Origin: Duganella sp. BJB480
GTDB taxonomy: Bacteria > Pseudomonadota > Gammaproteobacteria > Burkholderiales > Burkholderiaceae_D
DNA: 64,000 nt
Direction: 5' to 3'
Assembly: GCA_003416985.1 (NCBI GenBank)
Contig: QVIN01000004.1
Coordinates: forward strand, 124,001 to 188,000
Each line of letters opens with the position of its first letter. Position 1 is the stretch's first letter. Below, in pieces: positions 1 to 7,650 of the stretch. The notes beneath the pieces were generated by a model that worked only from the letters and a program-made list of their open reading frames with translations, had not been told where the DNA came from and ran no database searches. The translations under genes and the position numbers were made by a program.

Positions 1-1
1 C

Positions 2-427
2 GTGGTGGGCCGCATGCGCGACCTGGGCTGCGACGAGATCGACATCGCCGACACCATCGGCGTGGCTACGCCGCGCAAGACGCAGGCGGTGATGGAGACG
101 GCGATCCGCGCCTTCCGCCTGGACGGTTTGTCCGGCCACTTCCACGACACGTATGGACAGGCGCTGGCCAACATCTACGCCAGCCTGGAGCTGGGCATCT
201 CGATTTACCACTCGTCGGTGTCGGGCCTGGGCGGCTGTCCGTACGCGAAAGGCGCCACCGGCAACGTCGCCACCGAGGACGTGCTGTACATGATGCAGGG
301 ACTGGGAATCGAAACCGGCATCGACCTCGATATCGTGGTCGACGCCGGCCAGTTCATCTCGCAGTTCCTGGGCCGCAAAGGCGCCAGCCGCGCCGGCAAC
401 GCCATCGCCGCCAAGCGCGCCGGCTAG
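2..427 (+). CDS. mvaB: hydroxymethylglutaryl-CoA lyase, C-terminal part (5' end outside window)
   Basis: This is the last 141 residues of a TIM-barrel lyase that splits HMG-CoA into acetoacetate and acetyl-CoA, the final step of leucine/isovalerate breakdown in the cytoplasm. The fragment carries the family signature SVSGLGGCPYAKGATGN. Its cysteine (fragment residue 79) matches the catalytic Cys, H46 and H48 in GHFHD match the metal-binding His pair, and N88 matches the metal-binding Asn. The spacings between these residues equal those known for the human enzyme. The reading frame is open to the first base, so the start lies upstream. The gene ends in TAG and faces the beta-galactosidase gene, with 7 bp between stops. 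In related bacteria it usually sits in a leucine catabolism cluster, which would lie to the left. Confidence 0.95.
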   Translation: MVGRMRDLGCDEIDIADTIGVATPRKTQAVMETAIRAFRLDGLSGHFHDTYGQALANIYASLELGISIYHSSVSGLGGCPYAKGATGNVATEDVLYMMQGLGIETGIDLDIVVDAGQFISQFLGRKGASRAGNAIAAKRAG

Positions 428-434
428 ACCAACG

Positions 435-2789
435 TCACTCGCGTACCAGCTTGTCCGCGACGTACATGCGGTACTGCTTGATGCGCCCGGTGACGGTGTC
501 GGTCCCCTGGCGCGGCGTGTAGCGCACGCCCGCCACCTCCACCTGCTGACCCAGGTCGATGATCAGCTGGTGCGGGTGGCCGGCACCGCCGGCAAACGCC
601 GTGTGCCAGTGGTCCGACGCCTGCCCGTTGATGGCGTTGAGCGCCGAGCCGTCCTCCTTCTTCAACTCCTCGCTGCTGGCGTAGGCGATCGTCCACGACT
701 GCTGGTTGATCGTCTTGCCATCCTTGCCCAGCAGTGAAATCTCGGCCACCGCCGCGAACTGCTTGCCGTCGAAGGCGCTCAGCGATTCAAGGCAGAACTG
801 GCGGCCCTTGACCGGTGCGGCGAACATCACATCCTGCGTCGCGCCACCGGGGGCGAACTCGCCCGCCTGCGCCGGCGTCACGCCTTCCAGCGCTGGTTTG
901 ACCGTGCTCGGTGGACGTGCCAGGTCCAGCTCCGGATTGAGCTGGTCGAGTATCGGCTCCGTCAGGCCGGCGATGCGGGCGGTGCGCGGGCCGGTCAGGT
1001 CCAGCACCACGATCTCGTTGCGGCCCTTCTTGATCCACGGGCCGGGCAGGTACATGGTCTGCGTCGGTCCGATGCTCCAGTAGCGGCCCAGGCACCGGCC
1101 GTTGATCCACACGATGCCCTGTCCCCAGCTCGACATGTCGAGGAAGGTGTCGGCCTGCCGGCTTGCTTCAAACCCGCCGCGCCAGAAGGCCGGGCCCTTG
1201 GCGCGTCCGCGCTTGAACGACAGCGGCGGCAGCACGCCGTCGGCGTCGAAATCGATGGCGCGGATTTCCCAGTTCTCCACCGCCTGCGCGGCGCCGCCCT
1301 TGGCCGTGAACGTCACCGGACCATGCAGGCCTTTGCGGTCATGGACTTCCAGCCCGAAGTTAACCCGTGCGATGGTGTACAGCAGGATCTCCACCGTCAC
1401 AGGCTTGCTGCTCGCCGGCACGGCGACCGAGAAGCGGCGGTGGCGCGTGTCCATCGTTCCCGCCAGCTTGCCGTCGATGTAGACCCAGGCCAGGTCGCGC
1501 ACCTTGGCGGCGGCCAGCAAGCCCGCAGGTCCCGCCGGCAGCTGCACGCGATAGGCGACCAAGCCTCGGCTGATGTCGTACTGCTCGATCGGCTCCGGCG
1601 ACACGGCCTTGATCGCGCGCGGCGGCAGGTTGGCCAGCACCGGCGCCGATTCGCTCAGCGCAAACGCGTCGATGCTCATGACGGGATTGCGCGCCGGCGC
1701 TTCGGGCAGCACTTCGCCCGCCGCCAGGAAGGGACGCATGCCCTCGCGGTAGGCGTTGAACTTGGTGCCCATCCAACCCGCTTCGCTGATCGGCGCGTCG
1801 TAGTCGTAGCTGGTGGTGTCCGGCCGGAAGGGACGGTCGCAACCGCCCCACAGGCCGAAGGTGGTGCCGCCGTGCGCCATGTAAAGGCTGAACGAGCCGT
1901 TCGCCCTCAGCATGGCCTGGATGTCGACCACGGCGCTGGTGTTGTCGCCACGGCGGTGCGGATTGCCCCAGGTGTCGAACCAGCCGGAGTAGTATTCGCC
2001 GCACATCAACGGCGCCTGCTGCACCGCCGCCAGCGCCTTGAAGCCGCCGGCCGGATCGCTGCCGAAGTTGGCCACCGAAAGCATGCCGGCGAGGTGGGTC
2101 TTGGCCACCGCGTTGGTCGGATTACACTGGAACAGCGGCACGTCGAAGCGCGCGTCGAGCAGCGCCTGGCGCAGCACGCGCATGTAGTCAAGGTCTTCGC
2201 CGAAGAAGCCGTATTCGTTCTCCACCTGGACCATCAATATCGGCCCGCCCTGCGTCACCTGCATCGGCCCGAGCACGCGGCCGACTTCACGCAGGTAGCG
2301 CCGCGCCGGATCGATGAACGCCGGATCGCGCGTGCGCAGGAAAGCATCGCCCGGATTCTTCTTCAACAGCCACCACGGCAGGCCGCCCATCTCCCACTCG
2401 GCGCAGGCGTAGGGACCGGGACGCAGGATCACCCACAGGCCCTCCTGTTGCGCGAGGCGGCAGAACTCCACCGCGTCGCGCTGGCCGCTCCAGTCGAACT
2501 TCCCTTCGCGCCATTCGTGATAGTTCCAGAACAGGTAGGCGCACACCGTGTTCAGGCCCATCGCCTTGATGGCCTTCAGGCGGTGGCCCCAGTACTCGCG
2601 CGGCACGCGGGCGAAGTGCATTTCGCCGCAGCGGATCTGGAACGGCTTGCCGTCGATGAGGAAATCGCTGGCGCCGACCGCGAAGCGCGGCGCCGCTTGC
2701 GCGCCGGCGTGGATCGGCAGCAGGGCGCCACCAGCGGCGGCGGCGGCGCCTTGCAGCAGGCGTCGGCGGGGCAGGTTCGCACGCATCAT
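435..2789 (-). CDS. beta-galactosidase, glycoside hydrolase family 35, exported
   Basis: A 784-residue GH35 enzyme predicted to release terminal beta-galactose from oligosaccharides. The N-terminus RRRLLQG followed by an Ala-rich stretch resembles a Tat signal, so it probably acts in the periplasm or at the outer membrane. The catalytic TIM barrel covers about residues 40-370. VENEYG holds the acid/base Glu (E192) and CGEYYSGW the nucleophile Glu (E265), by comparison with human GLB1. Beta-sandwich domains follow, and the last 150 residues look like an F5/8 type C (discoidin) carbohydrate-binding module. Its ATG directly follows the TAA stop of the upstream TonB receptor, so the two are almost certainly cotranscribed as a galactoside uptake and cleavage unit. 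The natural substrate cannot be read from the sequence. Confidence 0.93.
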   Translation of the reverse strand: MMRANLPRRRLLQGAAAAAGGALLPIHAGAQAAPRFAVGASDFLIDGKPFQIRCGEMHFARVPREYWGHRLKAIKAMGLNTVCAYLFWNYHEWREGKFDWSGQRDAVEFCRLAQQEGLWVILRPGPYACAEWEMGGLPWWLLKKNPGDAFLRTRDPAFIDPARRYLREVGRVLGPMQVTQGGPILMVQVENEYGFFGEDLDYMRVLRQALLDARFDVPLFQCNPTNAVAKTHLAGMLSVANFGSDPAGGFKALAAVQQAPLMCGEYYSGWFDTWGNPHRRGDNTSAVVDIQAMLRANGSFSLYMAHGGTTFGLWGGCDRPFRPDTTSYDYDAPISEAGWMGTKFNAYREGMRPFLAAGEVLPEAPARNPVMSIDAFALSESAPVLANLPPRAIKAVSPEPIEQYDISRGLVAYRVQLPAGPAGLLAAAKVRDLAWVYIDGKLAGTMDTRHRRFSVAVPASSKPVTVEILLYTIARVNFGLEVHDRKGLHGPVTFTAKGGAAQAVENWEIRAIDFDADGVLPPLSFKRGRAKGPAFWRGGFEASRQADTFLDMSSWGQGIVWINGRCLGRYWSIGPTQTMYLPGPWIKKGRNEIVVLDLTGPRTARIAGLTEPILDQLNPELDLARPPSTVKPALEGVTPAQAGEFAPGGATQDVMFAAPVKGRQFCLESLSAFDGKQFAAVAEISLLGKDGKTINQQSWTIAYASSEELKKEDGSALNAINGQASDHWHTAFAGGAGHPHQLIIDLGQQVEVAGVRYTPRQGTDTVTGRIKQYRMYVADKLVRE

Positions 2790-5555
2790 TTAGAAAGCCA
2801 CTCGCAGGCCAACGTTGGCGCGGCGGCCGACATCTTCCAGGGTGAGGAACTGCGATTCGTTGTTGGCATATTCGTGCATCCGCGAGTTGGAGAGGTTGAT
2901 GAAGTCCGCGTACAGCGCCATCTTCGGCGTCAGATTGTAGCGCAGGCTGGCGTCGGTCTGGCCGTAGGCCGCGCGGTTGCGCGGCAGGGTGCTGCCGCCG
3001 CCGCAATCGACGGAGAAGTGGTTGCGCCAGTTGTAGCTCACACGTGCCATGAACTTGTCGTTCTCGTAGAACACCGAGCCGTTGTACGACTGCGGCGACA
3101 GGCCAGGGTAGCCGCAGGCCGGCGCGCTGGCGTCGGACTCGCGGGTGGCGCTGGCGTCCACGTAGGTGTAGTTGGCGGCGACGCCGAAGCCCTTCAGCCA
3201 CGAGATGCTGTTGTCGAAGGCGTACTGGCCGGCCAGTTCCACGCCCTTGATCTTGCCCTCTTGTCCGTTGCGCACGCGGGTGTCGTGGACGATTTCATCG
3301 TACTGCGGAATCTTCATGTCCACCATTTTGGTCTCCAGGAAGTTGGAGACATCCTTGCGGAAGATGGCGGCGCTGACGTAGTTGGTCTTCGACAGATACC
3401 ATTCATACGACAGGTCGTAGTTCTTCGACTGCATGGGCTTCAGGTAGGGATTGCCGCCGCCGGTCTGCACGTCGCCGAAGCGGCCGCCGTAGGAATTGCT
3501 GACGCCCATCTGGTTCAGCGTGGGACGGGTCTCGGTCTTCGACGCGGCAAGGCGCAGCAGCATGTCCGGCGTCAGGTCGATCTTCAGGTTGGCCGACGGC
3601 AGGTAGCTGTTGTAGCTGTTGCTGACGGTGTTGACCGCATTCGGTCCCCAGTTCAGGATATAGGTCGTGTCGTTCGGGCTCTTGGTCGCGGACAGCAGCA
3701 CGCGGCTGATGCCGGTCGACGACGAGTTCACGTGCACCACGCGCACGCCGGCGTTGGCCGACCAGTGCTCGCCTTCCCACTTCGAATCCAGGAAGAAGCT
3801 CGACACCTTCTCCTTCACGCCCCACATGTCAGGCTTGGTGTAGTCGATCGCCATCGGGCCGTTCGGGTACTTGCTCTTGTCCAGGTACAGCGCCGGGTCG
3901 TTCGATTGCGCCAGCAGCGACGGCTGGTTCAGGTAGTTCATGTACTCATACGGATTGAATCTGAGATAGGCGCTTGGAATCTGCGCGCCATTGCCCAGGA
4001 AGTTATCCATCGGAGTGACCGTGAACAGCGACGACGGCAGCGAGACGTGGTAGCCGCTGAAGGCGTTCCATGCGTCGTTGTTCCATTGCGTGCGCTCGAC
4101 GTTGCGCTCCGAGTGGGCCACGCCGGAATCGATGCCCTTGAAGTAGCCCATCTCGTGGTTCCACGACAGGTTGAAGCGGCCTTCCTGCAGGTCGTCCAGA
4201 TTGCGGATGTCGCCATACGAGACGGCGTGCGCGCGCACGGCGGTCGGGTCGGCGATGCCGTCGCCGAACACCAGGCCTGGCGTGCTGCCGAAGGTCAGCA
4301 CGTCGCCGTTCTTCGGCACCATGCCGGCCACGATCCACATGTTCGGCGACTTGGAGGTGGTGCGCGAGCTGGAGATGTCGCCTTCCAGTTTCAGCTCCGG
4401 CGCCAGCGCCCATTTCGAGTTCAGGCCGAACGCCTGCGTGGTGGACAGGCGGTCGCCACCCTTGACGATCATGTCGTTCGAATTGGCCTCGCCCAGCAGC
4501 TTGCCAGCGCCGGCGATCGCCGGGTTGTTCGCGTAGAAGATCGAGCCGGGACGCAGGAAGCTGGTGACCTGGTTGTTGGAGTCGGTCTTGATGCCCAGCT
4601 GCTGCGGATTGTTCCAATCGCTGAACGCGATCACGTCGTTCTTCTGGTCGAGGCGCGAGTACAGGGCGTCGGCCGTCAGTTTCCAGGTCGGCGACGGGTT
4701 GTATTGCACCGTCAGGTTACCCACCAGGCGCTTGCGGCTTTCGTTCTCCTGCTGGAAGCCGTAGCTCTGCGGCATGTAGAGCTTTTTGGTGGTGACGTCG
4801 GCCATCGTCAACCCCTTGGAGTTGAGGTCGCCGTTGATCATCGAGACGTCGCGGTAGTTCCAGGCGTCGTTGACGGCCTTGTTCTGCTTGGACGCGCGGT
4901 CGGTGTAGGAGAGCGAGCCGGTCACGCCGAAGGTGCGGTTCTCGTTGGCGAACGAGTACATGCCGGCGATGTTGGGCGTGTTCTTCTTGGAGTTGGTGTC
5001 GTAGGAGTCCGACACGTTGACCACCGACGTGTGGCCCAGCTTGCCCGACAGCGGACGCGCGGTCTGGATGTCCACGGTCGAGCCGATGCCGCCCTCCGGC
5101 AGGAAGGCTTGCGACGTTTTGTAGACCAGCGCTTTCGAGATCAGGTCGGACGACAGCAGGTCGAAGGAGAACTCGCGGCCGCCGGTGTCGCTGGTCATGG
5201 TGCGGCCGTTGACCAGCACGTTGTTGAATTCCGGCCCCAGGCCGCGCACGGAGATGTAGCGGCCTTCGCCGTTGTTGCGCTGGATCTGCACGCCGGTCAC
5301 GCGCTGCAGCGATTCGGCGATGTTCGTGTCCGGGAACTTGCCCGCATCCTCGGCGGAGACCGCGTCGACCACGCCGTCCTGCAGGCGCTTGGTGGTCAGC
5401 GACGACGACAGCGAGGCGCGGATGCCGCTGACCACCACGGTCGCGCCGGTGTCGAGCGGCTTGGCCTCGCTGGACGTTTGCGCCGACGCGCCCGCCATCA
5501 TCAGCATCTCGGCGATGAGGGCGGCTATGACTGTCTTGGATGTATTCATTTTCAT
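2790..5555 (-). CDS. TonB-dependent receptor, probable galactoside-type carbohydrate transporter
   Basis: A 921-residue outer-membrane receptor. Residues 1-25 form a signal peptide ending in ASAQ. The TonB-box-like ATVVVSG lies near residue 40, a plug domain follows (about 50-160, with SLQRVTGVQI and RGLGPEFN motifs), and a 22-strand barrel ends in the terminal Phe typical of outer-membrane proteins (RVAF). This subfamily is the long sugar-type receptor common in Xanthomonas, Caulobacter and Massilia rather than the siderophore type. The ATG at 5555 is preceded by GGAGAC at good spacing. The gene abuts the GH35 beta-galactosidase, which suggests uptake of galactose-containing oligosaccharides. 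The substrate is inferred only from this neighbour. A long upstream region (about 280 bp) probably carries its promoter and control sites. Confidence 0.92.
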   Translation of the reverse strand: MKMNTSKTVIAALIAEMLMMAGASAQTSSEAKPLDTGATVVVSGIRASLSSSLTTKRLQDGVVDAVSAEDAGKFPDTNIAESLQRVTGVQIQRNNGEGRYISVRGLGPEFNNVLVNGRTMTSDTGGREFSFDLLSSDLISKALVYKTSQAFLPEGGIGSTVDIQTARPLSGKLGHTSVVNVSDSYDTNSKKNTPNIAGMYSFANENRTFGVTGSLSYTDRASKQNKAVNDAWNYRDVSMINGDLNSKGLTMADVTTKKLYMPQSYGFQQENESRKRLVGNLTVQYNPSPTWKLTADALYSRLDQKNDVIAFSDWNNPQQLGIKTDSNNQVTSFLRPGSIFYANNPAIAGAGKLLGEANSNDMIVKGGDRLSTTQAFGLNSKWALAPELKLEGDISSSRTTSKSPNMWIVAGMVPKNGDVLTFGSTPGLVFGDGIADPTAVRAHAVSYGDIRNLDDLQEGRFNLSWNHEMGYFKGIDSGVAHSERNVERTQWNNDAWNAFSGYHVSLPSSLFTVTPMDNFLGNGAQIPSAYLRFNPYEYMNYLNQPSLLAQSNDPALYLDKSKYPNGPMAIDYTKPDMWGVKEKVSSFFLDSKWEGEHWSANAGVRVVHVNSSSTGISRVLLSATKSPNDTTYILNWGPNAVNTVSNSYNSYLPSANLKIDLTPDMLLRLAASKTETRPTLNQMGVSNSYGGRFGDVQTGGGNPYLKPMQSKNYDLSYEWYLSKTNYVSAAIFRKDVSNFLETKMVDMKIPQYDEIVHDTRVRNGQEGKIKGVELAGQYAFDNSISWLKGFGVAANYTYVDASATRESDASAPACGYPGLSPQSYNGSVFYENDKFMARVSYNWRNHFSVDCGGGSTLPRNRAAYGQTDASLRYNLTPKMALYADFINLSNSRMHEYANNESQFLTLEDVGRRANVGLRVAF

Positions 5556-5833
5556 TGTGTCTCCGTGCTCTTATTAGGAATGAAAGAATGTGCGAAGGCC
5601 TGCCTGGTTCGGCATATAGCTCTGATTTTTGGATAGCAGGCGCTCGCGGGACGCGGCGAGCTAGCAGGCGATGGGGCGGCTGAACGTAATCGAATGCATG
5701 GTCTCTCCGTAATTTTTTTTATGCGCGTTTTGCCCGCGCTGATTTCATATTACGTAAGAGCTTGCTAGCTAACCAATTGCGTATTCAATCGAATCTATGA
5801 TCAATTCGTATAGCTCGATGAACCGTGGAGGAT
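5556..5833 (-). promoter_or_regulatory. Leader region of the TonB receptor/beta-galactosidase operon
   Basis: About 280 bp without a conventional gene. It is more AT-rich than the flanks between 5700 and 5833, where a promoter is likely, although no single -35/-10 pair stands out. It contains a possible 12-codon leader ORF (listed separately) and a Shine-Dalgarno (GGAGAC) just before the receptor start. No recognisable operator for a known regulator was found. Confidence 0.4.
5661..5699 (-). CDS. Candidate 12-residue leader peptide upstream of the TonB receptor
   Basis: ATG preceded by GGAGAGACC, then twelve codons reading MHSITFSRPIAC and a TAG stop. It lies about 105 bp before the receptor start on the same strand. 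The ribosome binding site is as good as that of the receptor gene, which is the main reason to list it. It could be a regulatory leader peptide or a chance reading frame; nothing in the peptide points to a known attenuation system. Confidence 0.25.
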   Translation of the reverse strand: MHSITFSRPIAC

Positions 5834-5874
5834 AAAAAAAAGACCCAAGAGCCGAAACTCTTGAGTCTTTTTTT
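5834..5874 (-). terminator. Rho-independent terminator of tRNA-Pro
   Basis: A near-perfect 10-bp stem (GACTCAAGAG / CTCTTGGGTC on the minus strand) closes a short loop and is flanked by A and T runs on both sides. It starts 8 bp after the encoded CCA end of the tRNA. The symmetric A/T flanks mean it can stop transcription from either direction. Confidence 0.85.
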
Positions 5875-5881
5875 CTGAAAC

Positions 5882-5958
5882 TGGTCGGAGTACAAGGATT
5901 CGAACCTTGGACCCCCTGGTCCCAAACCAGGTGCGCTACCGGGCTGCGCCACACTCCG
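5882..5958 (-). tRNA. tRNA-Pro, anticodon TGG
   Basis: A 77-nt cloverleaf read on the minus strand. The acceptor stem CGGAGTG pairs with the 3' end CACTCCG-type strand with one irregular pair, the D arm contains AGCCCGGTAGC, and the anticodon stem CCTGG/CCAGG encloses loop TTTGGGA with anticodon TGG at 5922-5924. The T arm contains GGTTCGAATCC, and CCA is encoded at 5882-5884. It has its own promoter and terminator, so it is a single-gene unit. No integrated element or attachment repeat is visible at its 3' end. Confidence 0.97.
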
Positions 5959-5968
5959 AAGAAGCAAG

Positions 5969-5997
5969 ATAATACAAGCTGGTTCAGTATCCGTCAA
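5969..5997 (-). promoter_or_regulatory. Sigma-70 promoter of tRNA-Pro
   Basis: On the minus strand TTGACG (5992-5997) and TATTAT (5969-5974) are separated by exactly 17 bp. Transcription would start near 5962, about four bases before the mature 5' end of the tRNA. This is the best-looking vegetative promoter in the window. Confidence 0.8.
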
Positions 5998-6081
5998 GTG
6001 CCACTATGAAATCAGTATGGACCATGGCGATTTTTTTTCAATGTGAGATTATGGCGGTGTGAATAAATTATCTAAAAAGCC

Positions 6082-6729
6082 ATGAGTGCGACCCTGACCT
6101 CATTCCAGCCCGCCCCGATGCGGCGGCCGGGGATCGTCGCGGGCATCGCCGTTTCGTTGGTGCTGCACGCGGCGCTGATCTTCGGCTACCGGCTGGCGGC
6201 GCCCACCGCGCCTGAACCGACGCAGCCGGCCAAGGCCATGACCGTGTGGCTGCGGCCGGCCGAGCCGCCCAAGCCCATCGTCGCCAAGGTGGAGCCGCCG
6301 CCCACGCCCAAGCCGGAACCCATCCAGCCGCGCAAGCGCGAACGGCCGCAGCTGGCCAAGCGCGCCAACCCGGCAACGCCGGAGCCGGCCAAGGCCGAGG
6401 CGCCGGCGGCCGTGACGGCACAGGCGATCACGCTGCCGGCGCCGGCCGCCGCGCCCGATCCGCTGCACCCGGAGCTGCAACCGAAGAAATTCGACATGAA
6501 CGCGGCGCTGAAAACCGCCCGCAAGGAAGCCAACGCCAAGGATCCGGCGCGCGCCGGCCTGCCGGTGGCGCAGCTGGATGACCATCCGCTGTATCCCGAG
6601 CAACGCGAATCCAAGCTGGGGCGCGACATCCAGGGCGCCACCCGCCCCGACTGCAGGAAGGGCGGCGGCGGCCTGCTGGCGCCGCTCATCTGGATGCTGG
6701 ACAAGAAGGACAGCGGCTGCAAGTTCTGA
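6082..6729 (+). CDS. Proline-rich single-span membrane protein with TonB-like N-terminus
   Basis: 215 residues. One membrane segment lies at about 18-36 (VAGIAVSLVLHAALIFGY); it resembles the TonB/TolA anchor, including the His within the helix. A periplasmic stretch of roughly 100 residues follows, rich in Pro, Ala and Lys-Pro/Glu-Pro pairs as in TonB linkers. The usual TonB C-terminal fold is missing. Instead there is a short tail with two cysteines (TRPDCRKGGGG and DSGCKF) and a second hydrophobic patch LLAPLIWML. It is therefore not a normal energy transducer. It faces rsmI with no space between the stops. Function unknown; it may be a structural or adaptor protein of the envelope. The start ATG lacks a strong Shine-Dalgarno. 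Confidence 0.75.
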   Translation: MSATLTSFQPAPMRRPGIVAGIAVSLVLHAALIFGYRLAAPTAPEPTQPAKAMTVWLRPAEPPKPIVAKVEPPPTPKPEPIQPRKRERPQLAKRANPATPEPAKAEAPAAVTAQAITLPAPAAAPDPLHPELQPKKFDMNAALKTARKEANAKDPARAGLPVAQLDDHPLYPEQRESKLGRDIQGATRPDCRKGGGGLLAPLIWMLDKKDSGCKF

Positions 6730-7638
6730 TCAGTCGCCGCCCTTGAGCTGCAGGGCGCGGTCGTACAGCGCGTTCTTCTTGCGGCCGGTGATCTGCGCCG
6801 CCAGGTTGGCGGCCTGCTTGACCGAGCACTCGGTCAGCAAAATCTTGAGGATGCGCTCGGCCTCCACATCCTGCTCGTCCTCGGCGGGCGGGGCGCCTGC
6901 CAGCAGCACGACGAACTCGCCCTTCTCGCGGTGCGGGTCGGCCTTGATCCAGGCCTCAGCCTCGGACAGCGGACAGCGGTGGATCTCTTCGAACATCTTG
7001 GTCAGCTCGCGCGCGAACACCACCTGGCGCTCCGGCTCGAACACTGCCGCCAGCGCCGTGGCGCAATCGAGGATGCGGTGCGGCGCCTCGTAGAACACCA
7101 TCGTGGCCGTCACCGCGCGCAAGGTGGCGAGGAAGTTCTCGCGCTGCTTGGCCTTGGCCGGCAAAAAACCGACAAAGTAAAACTGATCGTTCACCAGCCC
7201 GCTGGCCGACAAGGCCGTCACCGCCGCCGACGCGCCCGGCAGCGGCAGCACGCGCAGTCCGGCCGCCCGCACCGCGTCGACGATGCGCGCGCCCGGATCG
7301 GACACGGCCGGCGTGCCCGCGTCCGACACCAGCGCGATGCGCTCGCCGGCCTGCAGGCGGGCGATCAGCGTCTCCGCCACTTCGCGCTCGTTGTGCTGGT
7401 GCGCCGCGATCAGCGGCTTGTGCAGGCCGAAGCGGGTCATCAGCTGGGCGGTGTTGCGGGTGTCCTCGCAAGCCACGGCATCGACCAGGCTCAAAACGTG
7501 CAGCGCCCGCAGGCTGATATCCGTCACATTGCCGATCGGGGTCGCCACGACATACAAGGTTGCGCTAGGATAGGTCTGGTGCGCCGTTTCGCCCATCACG
7601 GGCAGGGTGGCGATGGAGCTGGATTCTTGTGCGGTCAT
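6730..7638 (-). CDS. rsmI: 16S rRNA (cytidine1402-2'-O)-methyltransferase
   Basis: A 302-residue member of the tetrapyrrole methylase fold that 2'-O-methylates C1402 of 16S rRNA with S-adenosylmethionine. Diagnostic motifs are ATPIGN (32-37), CEDTRNT (about 58-64) and LVSDAGTPAVSDPG (103-116), followed by the PGASA loop. The length is near the family norm. It is divergent from lpoA with only 12 bp between the start codons, the same gene pairing as yraL/yraM in E. coli. Neither Met1 nor the in-frame Met15 has a clear ribosome binding site; Met1 is used here, but Met15 would leave a more usual 54-bp gap for the two promoters. Confidence 0.96.
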   Translation of the reverse strand: MTAQESSSIATLPVMGETAHQTYPSATLYVVATPIGNVTDISLRALHVLSLVDAVACEDTRNTAQLMTRFGLHKPLIAAHQHNEREVAETLIARLQAGERIALVSDAGTPAVSDPGARIVDAVRAAGLRVLPLPGASAAVTALSASGLVNDQFYFVGFLPAKAKQRENFLATLRAVTATMVFYEAPHRILDCATALAAVFEPERQVVFARELTKMFEEIHRCPLSEAEAWIKADPHREKGEFVVLLAGAPPAEDEQDVEAERILKILLTECSVKQAANLAAQITGRKKNALYDRALQLKGGD

Positions 7639-7650
7639 TGTGGGGGTAGG

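Noticed and set aside
1323..5636. Very long open frame on the plus strand opposite the TonB receptor and beta-galactosidase
   Set aside because: Antisense frame favoured by high GC. The product is Arg/His/Val-rich with no family pattern, while the minus strand has complete known domains, signals and ribosome binding sites.
5700..5730. GCGCG/CGCGC hairpin next to an A run upstream of the TonB receptor, considered as a terminator
   Set aside because: The stem is short, and the T run is on the wrong side for leftward transcripts; on the plus strand it precedes the stem.
5834..5997. tRNA-Pro as an integration site
   Set aside because: No partial tRNA repeat, integrase or foreign-looking DNA on either side.
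6931..7650. Upstream extension of the lpoA frame through rsmI
   Set aside because: The lipoprotein signal starts at 7651, and the upstream part is antisense to conserved rsmI motifs.
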